DNA of 22,840 nucleotides from Planctomycetota bacterium. Lineage in GTDB: Bacteria > Planctomycetota > Phycisphaerae > Sedimentisphaerales > Anaerohalosphaeraceae. Shown one piece after another: positions 14,375-21,087 of the stretch. The DNA is taken from NCBI GenBank assembly GCA_021160785.1, contig JAGHBX010000424.1:1-22840 (forward strand), written 5' to 3'. The notes beneath the pieces were generated by a model, which worked only from the letters and a program-made list of their open reading frames with translations, did no database searches and was not told the DNA's origin. Within the stretch, counting starts at the first letter, position 1. Every line of letters begins with the position of its first letter. A program made the translations under genes and the position numbers.

Positions 14375-14635
14375 TTATTTTAACGGTACAATTTTCTCAG
14401 GATTTTGATGACTCTTTGCCAATTCCCAGTCTTTGAGAAGTTCATTCTGATGTGATTTTGCCCATTCGATTACCATATTCAACGCTCTTGGAGGGATTTT
14501 ACCTTCCAATATATCCAAAGTGTTAATATCAATCACAGCATTACTTCCGCCATATCTTGCGTGGAAATGAGGGGGATTGTGATCATCAAAAAACATGGCT
14601 ATAATGATGCCGTAAAATCTACAAATCTCCGGCAT
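14375..14635 (-). CDS. DUF4160 family protein (toxin-antitoxin-like partner)
   Basis: 86 residues. The family hallmark is clear: FYGIIIAMFFDDHNPPHFHARYGG near residues 8-31, with a conserved DxxPPHFHARYG histidine cluster, followed by LEGKIPPRALNMVIEWAKSHQNELLKDWELA. The histidines suggest a metal or catalytic site. Members usually sit directly before a DUF2442 gene, as here, and the pair is a proposed but largely untested toxin-antitoxin module. AGGAG lies 6 bases before the ATG, and rsfS ends 18 bases upstream. Being framed by rsfS and argS, the pair looks like an insertion into a translation-linked operon. Confidence 0.88.
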   Translation of the reverse strand: MPEICRFYGIIIAMFFDDHNPPHFHARYGGSNAVIDINTLDILEGKIPPRALNMVIEWAKSHQNELLKDWELAKSHQNPEKIVPLK

Positions 14636-14653
14636 ATTTAACTCCTGTCATTA

Positions 14654-15016
14654 TCATGAATCAACGGTCAATCTCTTGGCGTCTCCCCAGAGCATCTCCA
14701 GGTCGTAATACTTGCGGTATTCTTCGTCGAAGATATGGATTACGACGTTGACAAAATCGACGAGTATCCATCTGCCCTGTTCGTAGCCGGCCTGGCCGAA
14801 TCGCGCGTGGCCGGCTTTTTTGGCGTGCATGCTGATTTCGTCTATCACGGTTCGCCGCTGCCGGTCGCTCGTACCGGTGGCGATCACGAAGTAGTCTGTC
14901 GCCGGACTCAGGCCTCGCAAATCCATAACCGTTACATCGGTGCAGTTTCGCTCAATCGCTATCTTTGCCGCGGCAACGGCAAGTTCTCTGCCTTTATCGT
15001 CTTGCTTGTCTGTCAA
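14654..15016 (-). CDS. rsfS: Ribosome silencing factor RsfS (YbeB/Iojap family)
   Basis: About 120 residues from the start chosen. RsfS binds ribosomal protein uL14 and blocks joining of the 30S and 50S subunits when cells run out of nutrients. Family motifs: ELAVAAAKIAIERNCTDVTVMDLRGLSPATDYFVIATGTSDRQ, GYEQGRWILVDFVNVVIHIF and EEYRKYYDLEMLWGDA, giving the full domain. The open frame extends to a GTG at 15052, but that start has no Shine-Dalgarno and adds a Cys-rich leader (VSSCCGKA). A TTG at 15016 follows GGAAAGG at ideal spacing and removes it, so TTG is preferred. First gene of the operon that continues with DUF4160, DUF2442, argS and yjbQ. Confidence 0.92.
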   Translation of the reverse strand: MTDKQDDKGRELAVAAAKIAIERNCTDVTVMDLRGLSPATDYFVIATGTSDRQRRTVIDEISMHAKKAGHARFGQAGYEQGRWILVDFVNVVIHIFDEEYRKYYDLEMLWGDAKRLTVDS

Positions 15017-15074
15017 TTTAGCCTTTCCGCAACAGGAACTAACTAATACCACCAGCCACCGGGTGGCACATTAA

Positions 15075-15107
15075 AAACAGGGGCGGCCGTTTGTGGCCAC
15101 CCCTGAT
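15075..15107 (-). terminator. Rho-independent terminator of hppA
   Basis: On the minus strand: CAGGGGTGGCC, loop ACAAAC, GGCCGCCCCTG, then TTTTT. This is an 11-bp stem with one mismatch, about 40 bases after the hppA stop codon. It separates hppA from the rsfS operon. Confidence 0.8.
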
Positions 15108-15136
15108 ACATTACAAAGATTCGACGGGTTCGTCAA
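15108..15136 (-). promoter_or_regulatory. Possible promoter of the rsfS operon
   Basis: On the minus strand TTGACG (15136-15131), 17 bases, TAATGT (15113-15108). The start point would fall inside the hppA terminator hairpin, leaving about 80 bases to the preferred rsfS start. The -10 is weak, so this is tentative. Confidence 0.3.
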
Positions 15137-15143
15137 GAAATGG

Positions 15144-17537
15144 TTATTCGCCTATGTGGAGCCAGCCGGCGATGGTCGGTCCAAACTTGACAATGACACC
15201 GGAGAATACGATGCTGACCATCGTCATTAGCTTGATGAGGATATTCAGGCTTGGTCCGGATGTGTCCTTGAACGGGTCGCCCACGGTATCACCGACCACG
15301 CTGGCTTTGTGGGGATCGGAGCCTTTGCCGCCGTGGGCGCCTTTTTCGATGTACTTCTTGGCGTTGTCCCACGCGCCGCCTGCGTTGTTCAGCGTAATGG
15401 CAAGCACAAAACCCGCGGTGAGACCACCGGCGAGCAGGCCCATCACGCCTGCGACACCAAGAAACAGGCCTGTTACAACCGGTACGATGATCGCCAGCAG
15501 CGACGGCAGAATCATCTCCCTCTGGGCGCCCTTGGTTGAAATGGAAACACACTCGGCGTAATCGGGCTTGCCGGTTCCTTCCAGGATTCCGGGTATTTCC
15601 CTGAACTGGCGGCGCACCTCGTTGACCATGGCGCCTGCCGCCCGCCCGACCGCCTTCATCGTCATTGCACAGAACACAAACGCCATCATCGCACCGAGGA
15701 AGAGCCCGCAGATCAGCTTGGGGTTCATAATCGTCAGGTTATAAGCATTGACAAAATCCATCACCGAAGCGGTCTTTACGGATTCCTTCGTAAACTCAAC
15801 CGTGCCCACCGCATATATGCCGTTTGCCGCCTCGCTCGCCAGTCTTCCGATCCAGATTCGTACTTCTTCGATGTAGGCCGCCAGAAGCGCCATCGCCGTC
15901 AGAGCAGCCGAACCTATCGCAAAGCCCTTGCCCGTGGCAGCGGTCGTATTGCCTAACGAATCAAGCGCGTCTGTGCGCTCCCTGACCTCCGGTCCGAGAC
16001 CGCTCATCTCGGCGTTGCCGCCGGCGTTGTCTGCGATCGGTCCGTAAGCATCGGTCGCTAATGTGATGCCTAAGGTCGAGAGCATTCCGACAGCCGCAAA
16101 GCCGATGCCGTAGAGGCCCATCGAAAGCTCTTCGAAACCGCCGGCAAAGGCAAACGCACAAAGAATGCCGATTACAATGGTCACCACGCACAAGCCGGTG
16201 GAATACATGCCCGTTGCAAAGCCATCGATAATGGTCGTCGCCGGCCCCATGACGGCCTGCTCGGCAATGCCCTTGACGGGCTTGAATTCATCGGAGGTGT
16301 AGTACTCGGTTATCTGGCCGATGACCACACCTGCGGCCAGCCCCGCGACCACCGAGCCGAAGATGCCCCAGGTGATAATGCCGAATCCGGCCATGATCGC
16401 CACAGCCACCAGGATCAAGACAGAACTGCCTAAGGTCCCGAACAGCAGGGCGTGCAACAGGTTCTTCTGGGTGGCGCCTTCTTTGCATTTGACCATGAAT
16501 ATGCCGATTATCGACAGCAGAATGCCGACGGCGGCGACAATCATCGGCGACAGCACCGCCATCGTCGGATCCATACCTTTCTTCGCCAGGGCTGATGCCG
16601 ATAACGCCGCACCAAGGGCCGCCGTCGCGAGAATCGAACCGCAATAGCTCTCATAAAGGTCGGCGCCCATACCTGCGACGTCGCCGACGTTATCACCGAC
16701 ATTGTCGGCGATAGTAGCCGGGTTCCGCGGGTCGTCTTCGGGAATACCCGCCTCGACCTTACCCACGAGGTCAGCGCCGACGTCGGCTGCCTTGGTATAG
16801 ATGCCGCCGCCGACACGGGCAAACAGCGCTTGTGTCGAAGCACCCATCCCGAAAGTGATCATCGTGGTGGTTATTTCAACCAGCTTATGACCCGCATCCA
16901 TACCCGCAGGCACCAACTGAAGCCCCAGGAAATTCACGCCATCGGCCATGTGATTGGTCGTGTAAATCAGCTTGTCGAGAATGAGATACCACAGCGCGAT
17001 ATCCAGCAGGCCGAAGCCCACAACCACCAGGCCCATCACCGCACCGGAACGGAACGCCACCTGCAGGCCGCGGTTAAGGCTTTCGCTTGCGCCCTGGGCG
17101 GTGCGCGACGACGCATTCGTTGCCGTCTTCATCCCCAGGAAGCCGCACAAGCCGCTGAAGAAGCCGCCGGTAAGAAACGCCACGGGCACAAACGGATTCT
17201 GCACGCCGATATAGGCCAAGATCGTGAAGATAATCAGCAGGACCAGGAATACGAGCGAGACCACGCCGTACTGCCTGAACAGATATGCGTATGCGCCTTC
17301 GCGCACGTGACGGGCGATCTCGATCATCGTATCATTGCCTTCGGGCGCCGCCATGACTTTTTTGTAGAAATAGCAGGCAAAGCCCAAAGCCAATACCGCC
17401 GCCGCCATTGCCCCGAAAGGCGCCCAGGTGCCGACTGCACCGCCGCTTTCGGCGCCGTCGCCTGCCATTGCGGTTGCCGCGAAAGCCAATACCGGCAAGA
17501 TGACAACCGGCCATCTGGATGTAGACACTCTTTTCAC
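15144..17537 (-). CDS. hppA: K+-dependent membrane-bound pyrophosphatase (ion pump)
   Basis: 797 residues with about 16 membrane helices. It couples hydrolysis of pyrophosphate to pumping H+ or Na+ out of the cytoplasm. Catalytic acidic motifs are present: KAADVGADLVGKVEAGIPEDDPRNPATIADNVGDNVGD (249-286), the DAYGPIADNAGG block near 496-507, and a late GDTVGDPFKDTSGPSLN. GNTTAATGKG (529-538) has Ala and Gly where K+-independent pumps have Lys and Thr, so this is the K+-dependent type. Whether it moves H+ or Na+ cannot be decided by eye. The N-terminus has an extra hydrophobic segment ending in ATAMAG, possibly a cleaved signal. The GTG start is preceded by GGAAAGGACAGG. It has its own promoter (17604-17631) and terminator. 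Confidence 0.95.
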   Translation of the reverse strand: MKRVSTSRWPVVILPVLAFAATAMAGDGAESGGAVGTWAPFGAMAAAVLALGFACYFYKKVMAAPEGNDTMIEIARHVREGAYAYLFRQYGVVSLVFLVLLIIFTILAYIGVQNPFVPVAFLTGGFFSGLCGFLGMKTATNASSRTAQGASESLNRGLQVAFRSGAVMGLVVVGFGLLDIALWYLILDKLIYTTNHMADGVNFLGLQLVPAGMDAGHKLVEITTTMITFGMGASTQALFARVGGGIYTKAADVGADLVGKVEAGIPEDDPRNPATIADNVGDNVGDVAGMGADLYESYCGSILATAALGAALSASALAKKGMDPTMAVLSPMIVAAVGILLSIIGIFMVKCKEGATQKNLLHALLFGTLGSSVLILVAVAIMAGFGIITWGIFGSVVAGLAAGVVIGQITEYYTSDEFKPVKGIAEQAVMGPATTIIDGFATGMYSTGLCVVTIVIGILCAFAFAGGFEELSMGLYGIGFAAVGMLSTLGITLATDAYGPIADNAGGNAEMSGLGPEVRERTDALDSLGNTTAATGKGFAIGSAALTAMALLAAYIEEVRIWIGRLASEAANGIYAVGTVEFTKESVKTASVMDFVNAYNLTIMNPKLICGLFLGAMMAFVFCAMTMKAVGRAAGAMVNEVRRQFREIPGILEGTGKPDYAECVSISTKGAQREMILPSLLAIIVPVVTGLFLGVAGVMGLLAGGLTAGFVLAITLNNAGGAWDNAKKYIEKGAHGGKGSDPHKASVVGDTVGDPFKDTSGPSLNILIKLMTMVSIVFSGVIVKFGPTIAGWLHIGE

Positions 17538-17603
17538 TGCCTGTCCTTTCCAATTAAACTACAGTTAAAGCATTTTGAAGAAGATGTCCAATAGGGACTG
17601 AAA

Positions 17604-17631
17604 AGTGTAACGACTAATCTTCTCTTTTCAA
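17604..17631 (-). promoter_or_regulatory. Likely promoter of hppA
   Basis: On the minus strand TTGAAA (17631-17626), 16 bases, TACACT (17609-17604), about 65 bases before the hppA GTG. Good but not perfect hexamers. Confidence 0.4.
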
Positions 17632-17687
17632 GGGTTTTCCGATGGATAGCAAGATGTTGCAAACAGCCAATACGATTGTGTTATCGG

Positions 17688-18890
17688 TTATGTGCGGTAA
17701 TCGGCATTAATTGCCACATACTCTTTGCTTAAATCACATCCGTAACAGAAATCCGTGGATTTTCCCGCTCCCAGATCGATGGTAATGCTGTGAAATCGCC
17801 GGGAAATGACCTTGCTTGCCTTTTTGGCGTCGAATTTTATCGGTCCGCCGTTTCTAAAGACACTGATATCACCTATCCTGCAACTAAGCTTTTCGGGTTT
17901 CAGTTTCGCCCCGCATGATCCCACTGCACAGATAATCCTGCCCCAGTTGGGGTCGCCGCCGTGGATGGCGCATTTGACGAGGTCGTAATCGGCGACAGCA
18001 CGGGCGGTTTTGGCGGCGTCGGCTTTGCTCGCGGCGCCCTTGACGACGACCTTGAAAACCCGTGTAGCGCCTTCGGCATCCAAGGCCATCTGCATTACAA
18101 GGTTCTCGCACAAGTCGCCCAGGGCTTTTGCGAATTTCGTATATCGCGGACACTGCCGGACAATCGGAGCGTTGTCGGCGGCGCCGGAAGCCAATATCAT
18201 CGCCGTATCGTTTGTGCTCTGGTGCCCGTCGACGGTGAACTTATTTAGCGACCCGCCGATTGCATCCCGCAACGCCCTCTGCAAAAGGGGCTTGCGTATC
18301 GCGACATCGGAGGTCAGTACGCATATTGTCGTCGCCATGTTCGGCCCGATCATCCCTGCGCCCTTGACGGTGCCGGCGATCGTTATCTCCCTGCCCGATA
18401 TCCGCACTTTGCGCACCGCCTGTTTGGGGCGCGTATCGGTCGTCATGATTGCCCTGGCAAAACTTGCGCCTGCTCTGGCCCTTACCGACAGCTTTGCCGC
18501 CGCCTTTTGGATCCCGGCAGTGATCTTTGTCATAGGCAGCGTTTCGCCGATGATCCCGGTCGATGCGACCAGAATATCACCGCTGGCGACGCCCAACTGC
18601 TCCGCGGTCGTCTTGCACATGCCGATGGCGTCTGCGAGTCCCTTCTTGCCGGTGCAGGCGTTGGCATTACCGGAATTGACCACCACACCGTACACCTTGC
18701 CTCGTTTGACATGCTCGCGACACACCTCCACGGCCGCTGAGACAATGCGATTGGTGGTAAAGACCGCCGCCGCCGTGGCGCCTGCCGGACAGTGTAACAC
18801 AGCCATGTCCGGCTTCCCCGAAGGCTTGATCCCGCAAGCCACGCCCGCCGCCAGAAAACCCTTCGCCGCCGTTATCGTTTGGTTTGCCAT
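17688..18890 (-). CDS. argJ: Glutamate N-acetyltransferase / amino-acid N-acetyltransferase ArgJ
   Basis: 400 residues, the normal length. It transfers acetyl from N-acetylornithine to glutamate in the cyclic arginine pathway and may also make N-acetylglutamate from acetyl-CoA. The self-cleavage motif KGAGMIGPNMAT lies at 176-187; cleavage before T187 makes the two chains and exposes the nucleophile. VNSGNANACTG (71-81), STGIIGE and FTVDGHQSTNDT are also typical, although the last usually reads DGDTSTND. The ATG start has GGAAGG 9 bases upstream, inside sequence belonging to the adjoining repeat island. Its first 38 bases are duplicated at 19635-19672 behind an AAGGAG, so the gene was once directly coupled to the small membrane protein gene at 19675. 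Confidence 0.96.
   Translation of the reverse strand: MANQTITAAKGFLAAGVACGIKPSGKPDMAVLHCPAGATAAAVFTTNRIVSAAVEVCREHVKRGKVYGVVVNSGNANACTGKKGLADAIGMCKTTAEQLGVASGDILVASTGIIGETLPMTKITAGIQKAAAKLSVRARAGASFARAIMTTDTRPKQAVRKVRISGREITIAGTVKGAGMIGPNMATTICVLTSDVAIRKPLLQRALRDAIGGSLNKFTVDGHQSTNDTAMILASGAADNAPIVRQCPRYTKFAKALGDLCENLVMQMALDAEGATRVFKVVVKGAASKADAAKTARAVADYDLVKCAIHGGDPNWGRIICAVGSCGAKLKPEKLSCRIGDISVFRNGGPIKFDAKKASKVISRRFHSITIDLGAGKSTDFCYGCDLSKEYVAINADYRT
18853..18890 (-). repeat. Direct repeat copy 1 (functional argJ 5' end)
   Basis: The first 38 bases of argJ, running from its ATG. They match 19635-19672 at 36 of 38 positions in the same orientation, with the last 26 plus-strand bases identical. 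The two copies bound the 744-bp GIY-YIG and palindrome island. Similarity ends sharply at the ATG and at the inner edge. Confidence 0.9.
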
Positions 18891-18925
18891 ATTAAGAAAC
18901 CTTCCAATTATCCATTCTCGACCCC

Positions 18926-18993
18926 CTTGTCATTCCCGCGAAAGCGGGAATCCAGCCTATTCGTACTGGATCCCCGCTTTCGCGGGGATGACA
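18926..18993. repeat. Palindromic repeat pair R1/R1' (head to head)
   Basis: R1 (18926-18955) has the core ATTCCCGC-GAAA-GCGGGAAT at 18932-18951, flanked by CTTGTC and CCAG. R1' (about 18966-18993) is the same unit reversed, with two changes giving ATCCCCGC...GCGGGGAT. The two face each other across about 10 bases, so the whole stretch can form one long cruciform. R1 is identical over 30 bp to the reverse complement of R3. Confidence 0.85.
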
Positions 18994-19046
18994 TCGGGTG
19001 TTTTTTCTTTCCGCAACAGTTACTATTTAGATCTGATTGGCCATTC

Positions 19047-19080
19047 ATGTCATTCCCGCGCAGGCGGGAATCCAGAATAA
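19047..19080 (+). repeat. Palindromic repeat R2
   Basis: 34 bp with core ATTCCCGC-GCAG-GCGGGAAT at 19052-19071 and tail CCAGAATAA. It is identical over all 34 bp to R4 (19545-19578), in the same orientation. It lies about 50 bases beyond the stop codon of the GIY-YIG gene. The 15-bp TGAGGC-GAA-GCCTCA hairpin at 19088-19102 lies between. Confidence 0.85.
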
Positions 19081-19127
19081 GACAGCCTGAGGCGAAGCCT
19101 CAATCCAAACTAAAAAAGAAGCATCGA

Positions 19128-19418
19128 TTACCGATCCCGCTCTTCAAACAAATCCCTCCATTCGGGATTGAACTTCTCGATCAGTTCAAGCTTCCACTTC
19201 CTATTCCACTTTTTTAGTCGTTTTTCTCGCACTATAGCGCTATCGATACTACCAAATCGCTCGTAATAGACCAGCATGCCAACACTGTATTTCTTGGTAA
19301 AACCATCGACCAGTCCGCTCTTATGCTGCCATACTCTTTTGTTCAAATTGTTGGTCACTCCAACATAGAGTGTCCCATTTCTCTTACTTGCAAGAATGTA
19401 CACAAAGTATTGCTTCAC
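19128..19418 (-). CDS. GIY-YIG family endonuclease
   Basis: 96 residues, a stand-alone GIY-YIG nuclease domain. The signature appears as YFVYILASKRNGTLYVGVTNN (VYI and YVG standing for GIY and YIG). R28 in LNKRVWQHK, H32, and E65 in REKRLKKW fit the catalytic Arg, His and metal-binding Glu. The C-terminus has NPEWRDLF, typical of the short subgroup usually annotated as GIY-YIG nuclease family or UPF0213-like. The start is GTG. The 30-bp palindromic repeat R3 ends about 12 bases before it, and R2 and R4 flank the gene, so it lives inside its own repeat cluster. Such nucleases cut DNA at specific sites. From memory, a related Neisseria family (Ssn) cuts single-stranded DNA at a dispersed genomic repeat, which would fit this layout. 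Target unproven. Confidence 0.92.
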   Translation of the reverse strand: MKQYFVYILASKRNGTLYVGVTNNLNKRVWQHKSGLVDGFTKKYSVGMLVYYERFGSIDSAIVREKRLKKWNRKWKLELIEKFNPEWRDLFEERDR

Positions 19419-19429
19419 TGTTCCCGTTT

Positions 19430-19459
19430 CTGGATTCCCGCTTTCGCGGGAATGACAAG
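19430..19459 (-). repeat. Palindromic repeat R3
   Basis: Core ATTCCCGC-TTTC-GCGGGAAT at 19434-19453 on the plus strand. Its reverse complement is identical over 30 bp to R1 (18926-18955). It forms the immediate upstream leader of the GIY-YIG gene, so a hairpin in the mRNA could affect expression of the nuclease. Confidence 0.85.
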
Positions 19460-19488
19460 TTAAATAATCTATCTTGACAGAGTACTAA

Positions 19489-19545
19489 TATCATTCCTGT
19501 GCATTAATGTCACTGGCGCGCATCAATGTCATTCCTGCACACCAA
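19489..19545 (+). repeat. Three tandem 19-bp half-copies of the palindromic repeat
   Basis: Units at 19489-19507, 19508-19526 and 19527-19545. Each starts T(A/G)TCA(T/C)T and ends AA, resembling the left half of the full repeat (TGTCATTCCTGCACACCAA in the third). They run directly into the full copy R4, so four successive left halves occur at a 19-base period. Confidence 0.7.
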
Positions 19546-19578
19546 TGTCATTCCCGCGCAGGCGGGAATCCAGAATAA
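19545..19578 (+). repeat. Palindromic repeat R4
   Basis: Core ATTCCCGC-GCAG-GCGGGAAT at 19550-19569, identical over 34 bp to R2. It is the last full copy before the duplicated argJ end. Beyond it (about 19585-19634) lies a different short element containing GCCTGCCCTGAGCGTAGCCG, a type of dispersed repeat I remember from other genomes. Confidence 0.85.
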
Positions 19579-19579
19579 A

Positions 19580-19672
19580 TCAGTATCCGCCGAAGAGCCT
19601 GCCCTGAGCGTAGCCGAACGGGCGGTTTCCTACAAGAAAACGCTTTGCCGCCGTTATCGTTTGGTTTGCCAT
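19580..19672 (-). pseudogene. Remnant of the original argJ start
   Basis: The ATG at 19672 opens MANQTITAAK, identical to the ArgJ N-terminus, then runs RFLVGNRPFG into repeat DNA and stops after 30 codons. The first 38 bases match the functional argJ start at 36 positions. It has an ideal Shine-Dalgarno, AAGGAG-TGAGC-ATG, formed by the last codons of the 19675-19923 gene, whose TGA stop lies 2 bases before this ATG. I infer that this was the original start of argJ, now cut off from the rest of the gene by the island. The direct-repeat portion is 19635-19672. Confidence 0.8.
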
Positions 19673-19674
19673 GC

Positions 19675-19923
19675 TCACTCCTTGCTGCCGTTGCTGTCCG
19701 CCTTAAACACGTGAATCTTCACCAACCGGTAAATAAACCACACTACCCCGAACGCCGCAATCCCCAGCCCGATCGAAACCGCTAACAGCAGCACGGGATC
19801 GAAGGGCGTGCCGGGAGCGGGCACATACGACATTACCAGCAGGCACGCCAGTGCAGAAAAACCAACAGCCAACCCAATCGACACAATCCACGTCGCTACC
19901 TTAAGCCCTGTTTTAGCCTTCAT
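19675..19923 (-). CDS. Small two-helix membrane protein
   Basis: 82 residues from MKAKTGLK. A frame extends 8 codons further to a TTG, but GGGAG lies 7 bases before the ATG at 19923, so that start is chosen. Two transmembrane helices are clear (about 8-33 and 44-66: WIVSIGLAVGFSALACLLVM and LLLAVSIGLGIAAFGVVWFI), joined by a short Pro-rich loop, with a charged C-terminal tail (HVFKADSNGSKE). Its last codons contain the AAGGAG that once served argJ. The nitrilase-family gene lies 48 bases upstream on the same strand. I recognise no family; perhaps a transport accessory or structural membrane protein. Confidence 0.75.
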   Translation of the reverse strand: MKAKTGLKVATWIVSIGLAVGFSALACLLVMSYVPAPGTPFDPVLLLAVSIGLGIAAFGVVWFIYRLVKIHVFKADSNGSKE

Positions 19924-19971
19924 AATCTTACTCCCTTTACCGGCCAAGGTAATCCTGCGGCCATTTATCTG

Positions 19972-20808
19972 CTAAAGGTTCGTCGTATCTTGCGATCGCG
20001 GGTCGTCGATCTCACCGGGTGCGTTGGTCAGGCTGCCGTTTATTGCTGTTTGGCGGAAGTCGGCCATCGGGTCGTATAGCTTTTTGCTCAGATCGACGGT
20101 GTTGACCATCATGCCTTCTTTGTTCTGGCCCAACTGCTCGACTATCTTGCCGTCGGGGCGGATGAAGCAGGATGGATACGGCGAATACCATGCGCTGGAA
20201 TTAGTCATGCTGATCCACGTGTAATTCGTCGCCGCCCGGCACTGCATGGTCTGGCGCATGATGTCGCTGTGGATGCTTGGACCCTGCTGGCGTGCGTTAT
20301 AGAACGATTGAAAGATGCACTGGACGCCCTGTTTGTAAAGCTCGCGGTAAATCTCGGGAAATCGCAGGTCAAAACAGATCAGCAGCGAACACCTGACACC
20401 TTTCAGGTCGAAGTTGGCAAACCGGTTGCCCGATGTGTAATTGTCCAGGTCGATCTGCGTGCCGAAGCGTTTGTCATAGCGATCGGCGATTTTGCCGTCC
20501 GGTGAGATAAGATACAGACTGTTGTGCGGTTTGTTAGGCTCCGTCAAACGATGCGAACTGCCCAATACAACCCATATCTTCAACTCGGCCGCCAGCGACA
20601 TGACCTTTTGCGTTTCGGCGTGCAGAAGCTGCCAGTTAAACCCCTCAAAAGTCTCAAAATCCGTACCGGCATAACCGCTAAGCGCGCATTCGGAAAAATG
20701 AACAATGTCGGCGTCTCCGCCTTTGGCATTGCGCATAAACTCACAAATATACGCACAATTAGCGCCGACATCCCCACTAACACCAAACTGACAACTCGCA
20801 ATTTTCAA
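19972..20808 (-). CDS. Carbon-nitrogen hydrolase (nitrilase superfamily)
   Basis: 278 residues, a full alpha-beta-beta-alpha nitrilase domain. The Glu-Lys-Cys catalytic triad is intact: E40 in FSECALSGY, K113 in RYDKRFG and C145 in LLICFDLRFPE. The superfamily hydrolyses amide or nitrile C-N bonds; the exact substrate (omega-amide, carbamoyl compound, N-carbamoyl-putrescine and so on) cannot be read by eye. No signal peptide, so cytosolic. The start is TTG: an in-frame stop lies just upstream and no better start exists within the conserved N-terminus MKIASCQF. It is probably the first gene of an operon with the small membrane protein and, originally, argJ, which fits a role in nitrogen or arginine-related metabolism. 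Confidence 0.92.
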   Translation of the reverse strand: MKIASCQFGVSGDVGANCAYICEFMRNAKGGDADIVHFSECALSGYAGTDFETFEGFNWQLLHAETQKVMSLAAELKIWVVLGSSHRLTEPNKPHNSLYLISPDGKIADRYDKRFGTQIDLDNYTSGNRFANFDLKGVRCSLLICFDLRFPEIYRELYKQGVQCIFQSFYNARQQGPSIHSDIMRQTMQCRAATNYTWISMTNSSAWYSPYPSCFIRPDGKIVEQLGQNKEGMMVNTVDLSKKLYDPMADFRQTAINGSLTNAPGEIDDPRSQDTTNL

Positions 20809-20940
20809 AACACAATCACCAGGACTTCATTATTCGATATTACAGCTACCACAGATTGAAACCTCCCGTCTCTTTGCGGGAATTTACTATTCCCAAGGGC
20901 ATAAAACAGGAGGTGTTGAAATCGGAAGAACAAGAAACCC

Positions 20941-21087
20941 TTATGATGCGCTCCAATTAAAAACTACTCCTAATCTCTGAAGCATATCAAAGGTGCTCGT
21001 GCATTGAACACCAAACTTATCACAGACATCCGGTGTCTTGATTTTCCTTGATCTTCTCGCAGAACGTTCATGGGTAACAACAGACAT
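20941..21087 (-). pseudogene. C-terminal remnant of a DUF4411 (PIN-like) toxin
   Basis: A 48-codon frame on the minus strand reads VVTHERSARRSRKIKTPDVC, then DKFGVQCTSTFDMLQRLGVVF. This is the conserved C-terminal end of DUF4411 proteins as I remember them (THE...KKxKIPDVC...F...TF.ML). The N-terminal PIN-like nuclease part is gone. The frame overlaps the end of the ImmA/IrrE remnant by 20 bases, so a deletion has joined the tail of the antitoxin gene directly to the tail of the toxin gene. In intact loci the toxin follows the ImmA/IrrE gene in this order. Not expected to be functional. Confidence 0.65.

Noticed and set aside
18010..19080. A 356-codon plus-strand frame across argJ and the palindromes
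   Set aside because: An antisense reading of argJ extended into repeat DNA. The translated SFPRKRES-like peptides come from the palindromes.
20914..20958. A 15-codon TTG-started frame after AGGAGG at about 20910
   Set aside because: The Shine-Dalgarno is too close to the TTG, the peptide is very short, and it overlaps the end of the DUF4411 remnant on the other strand.
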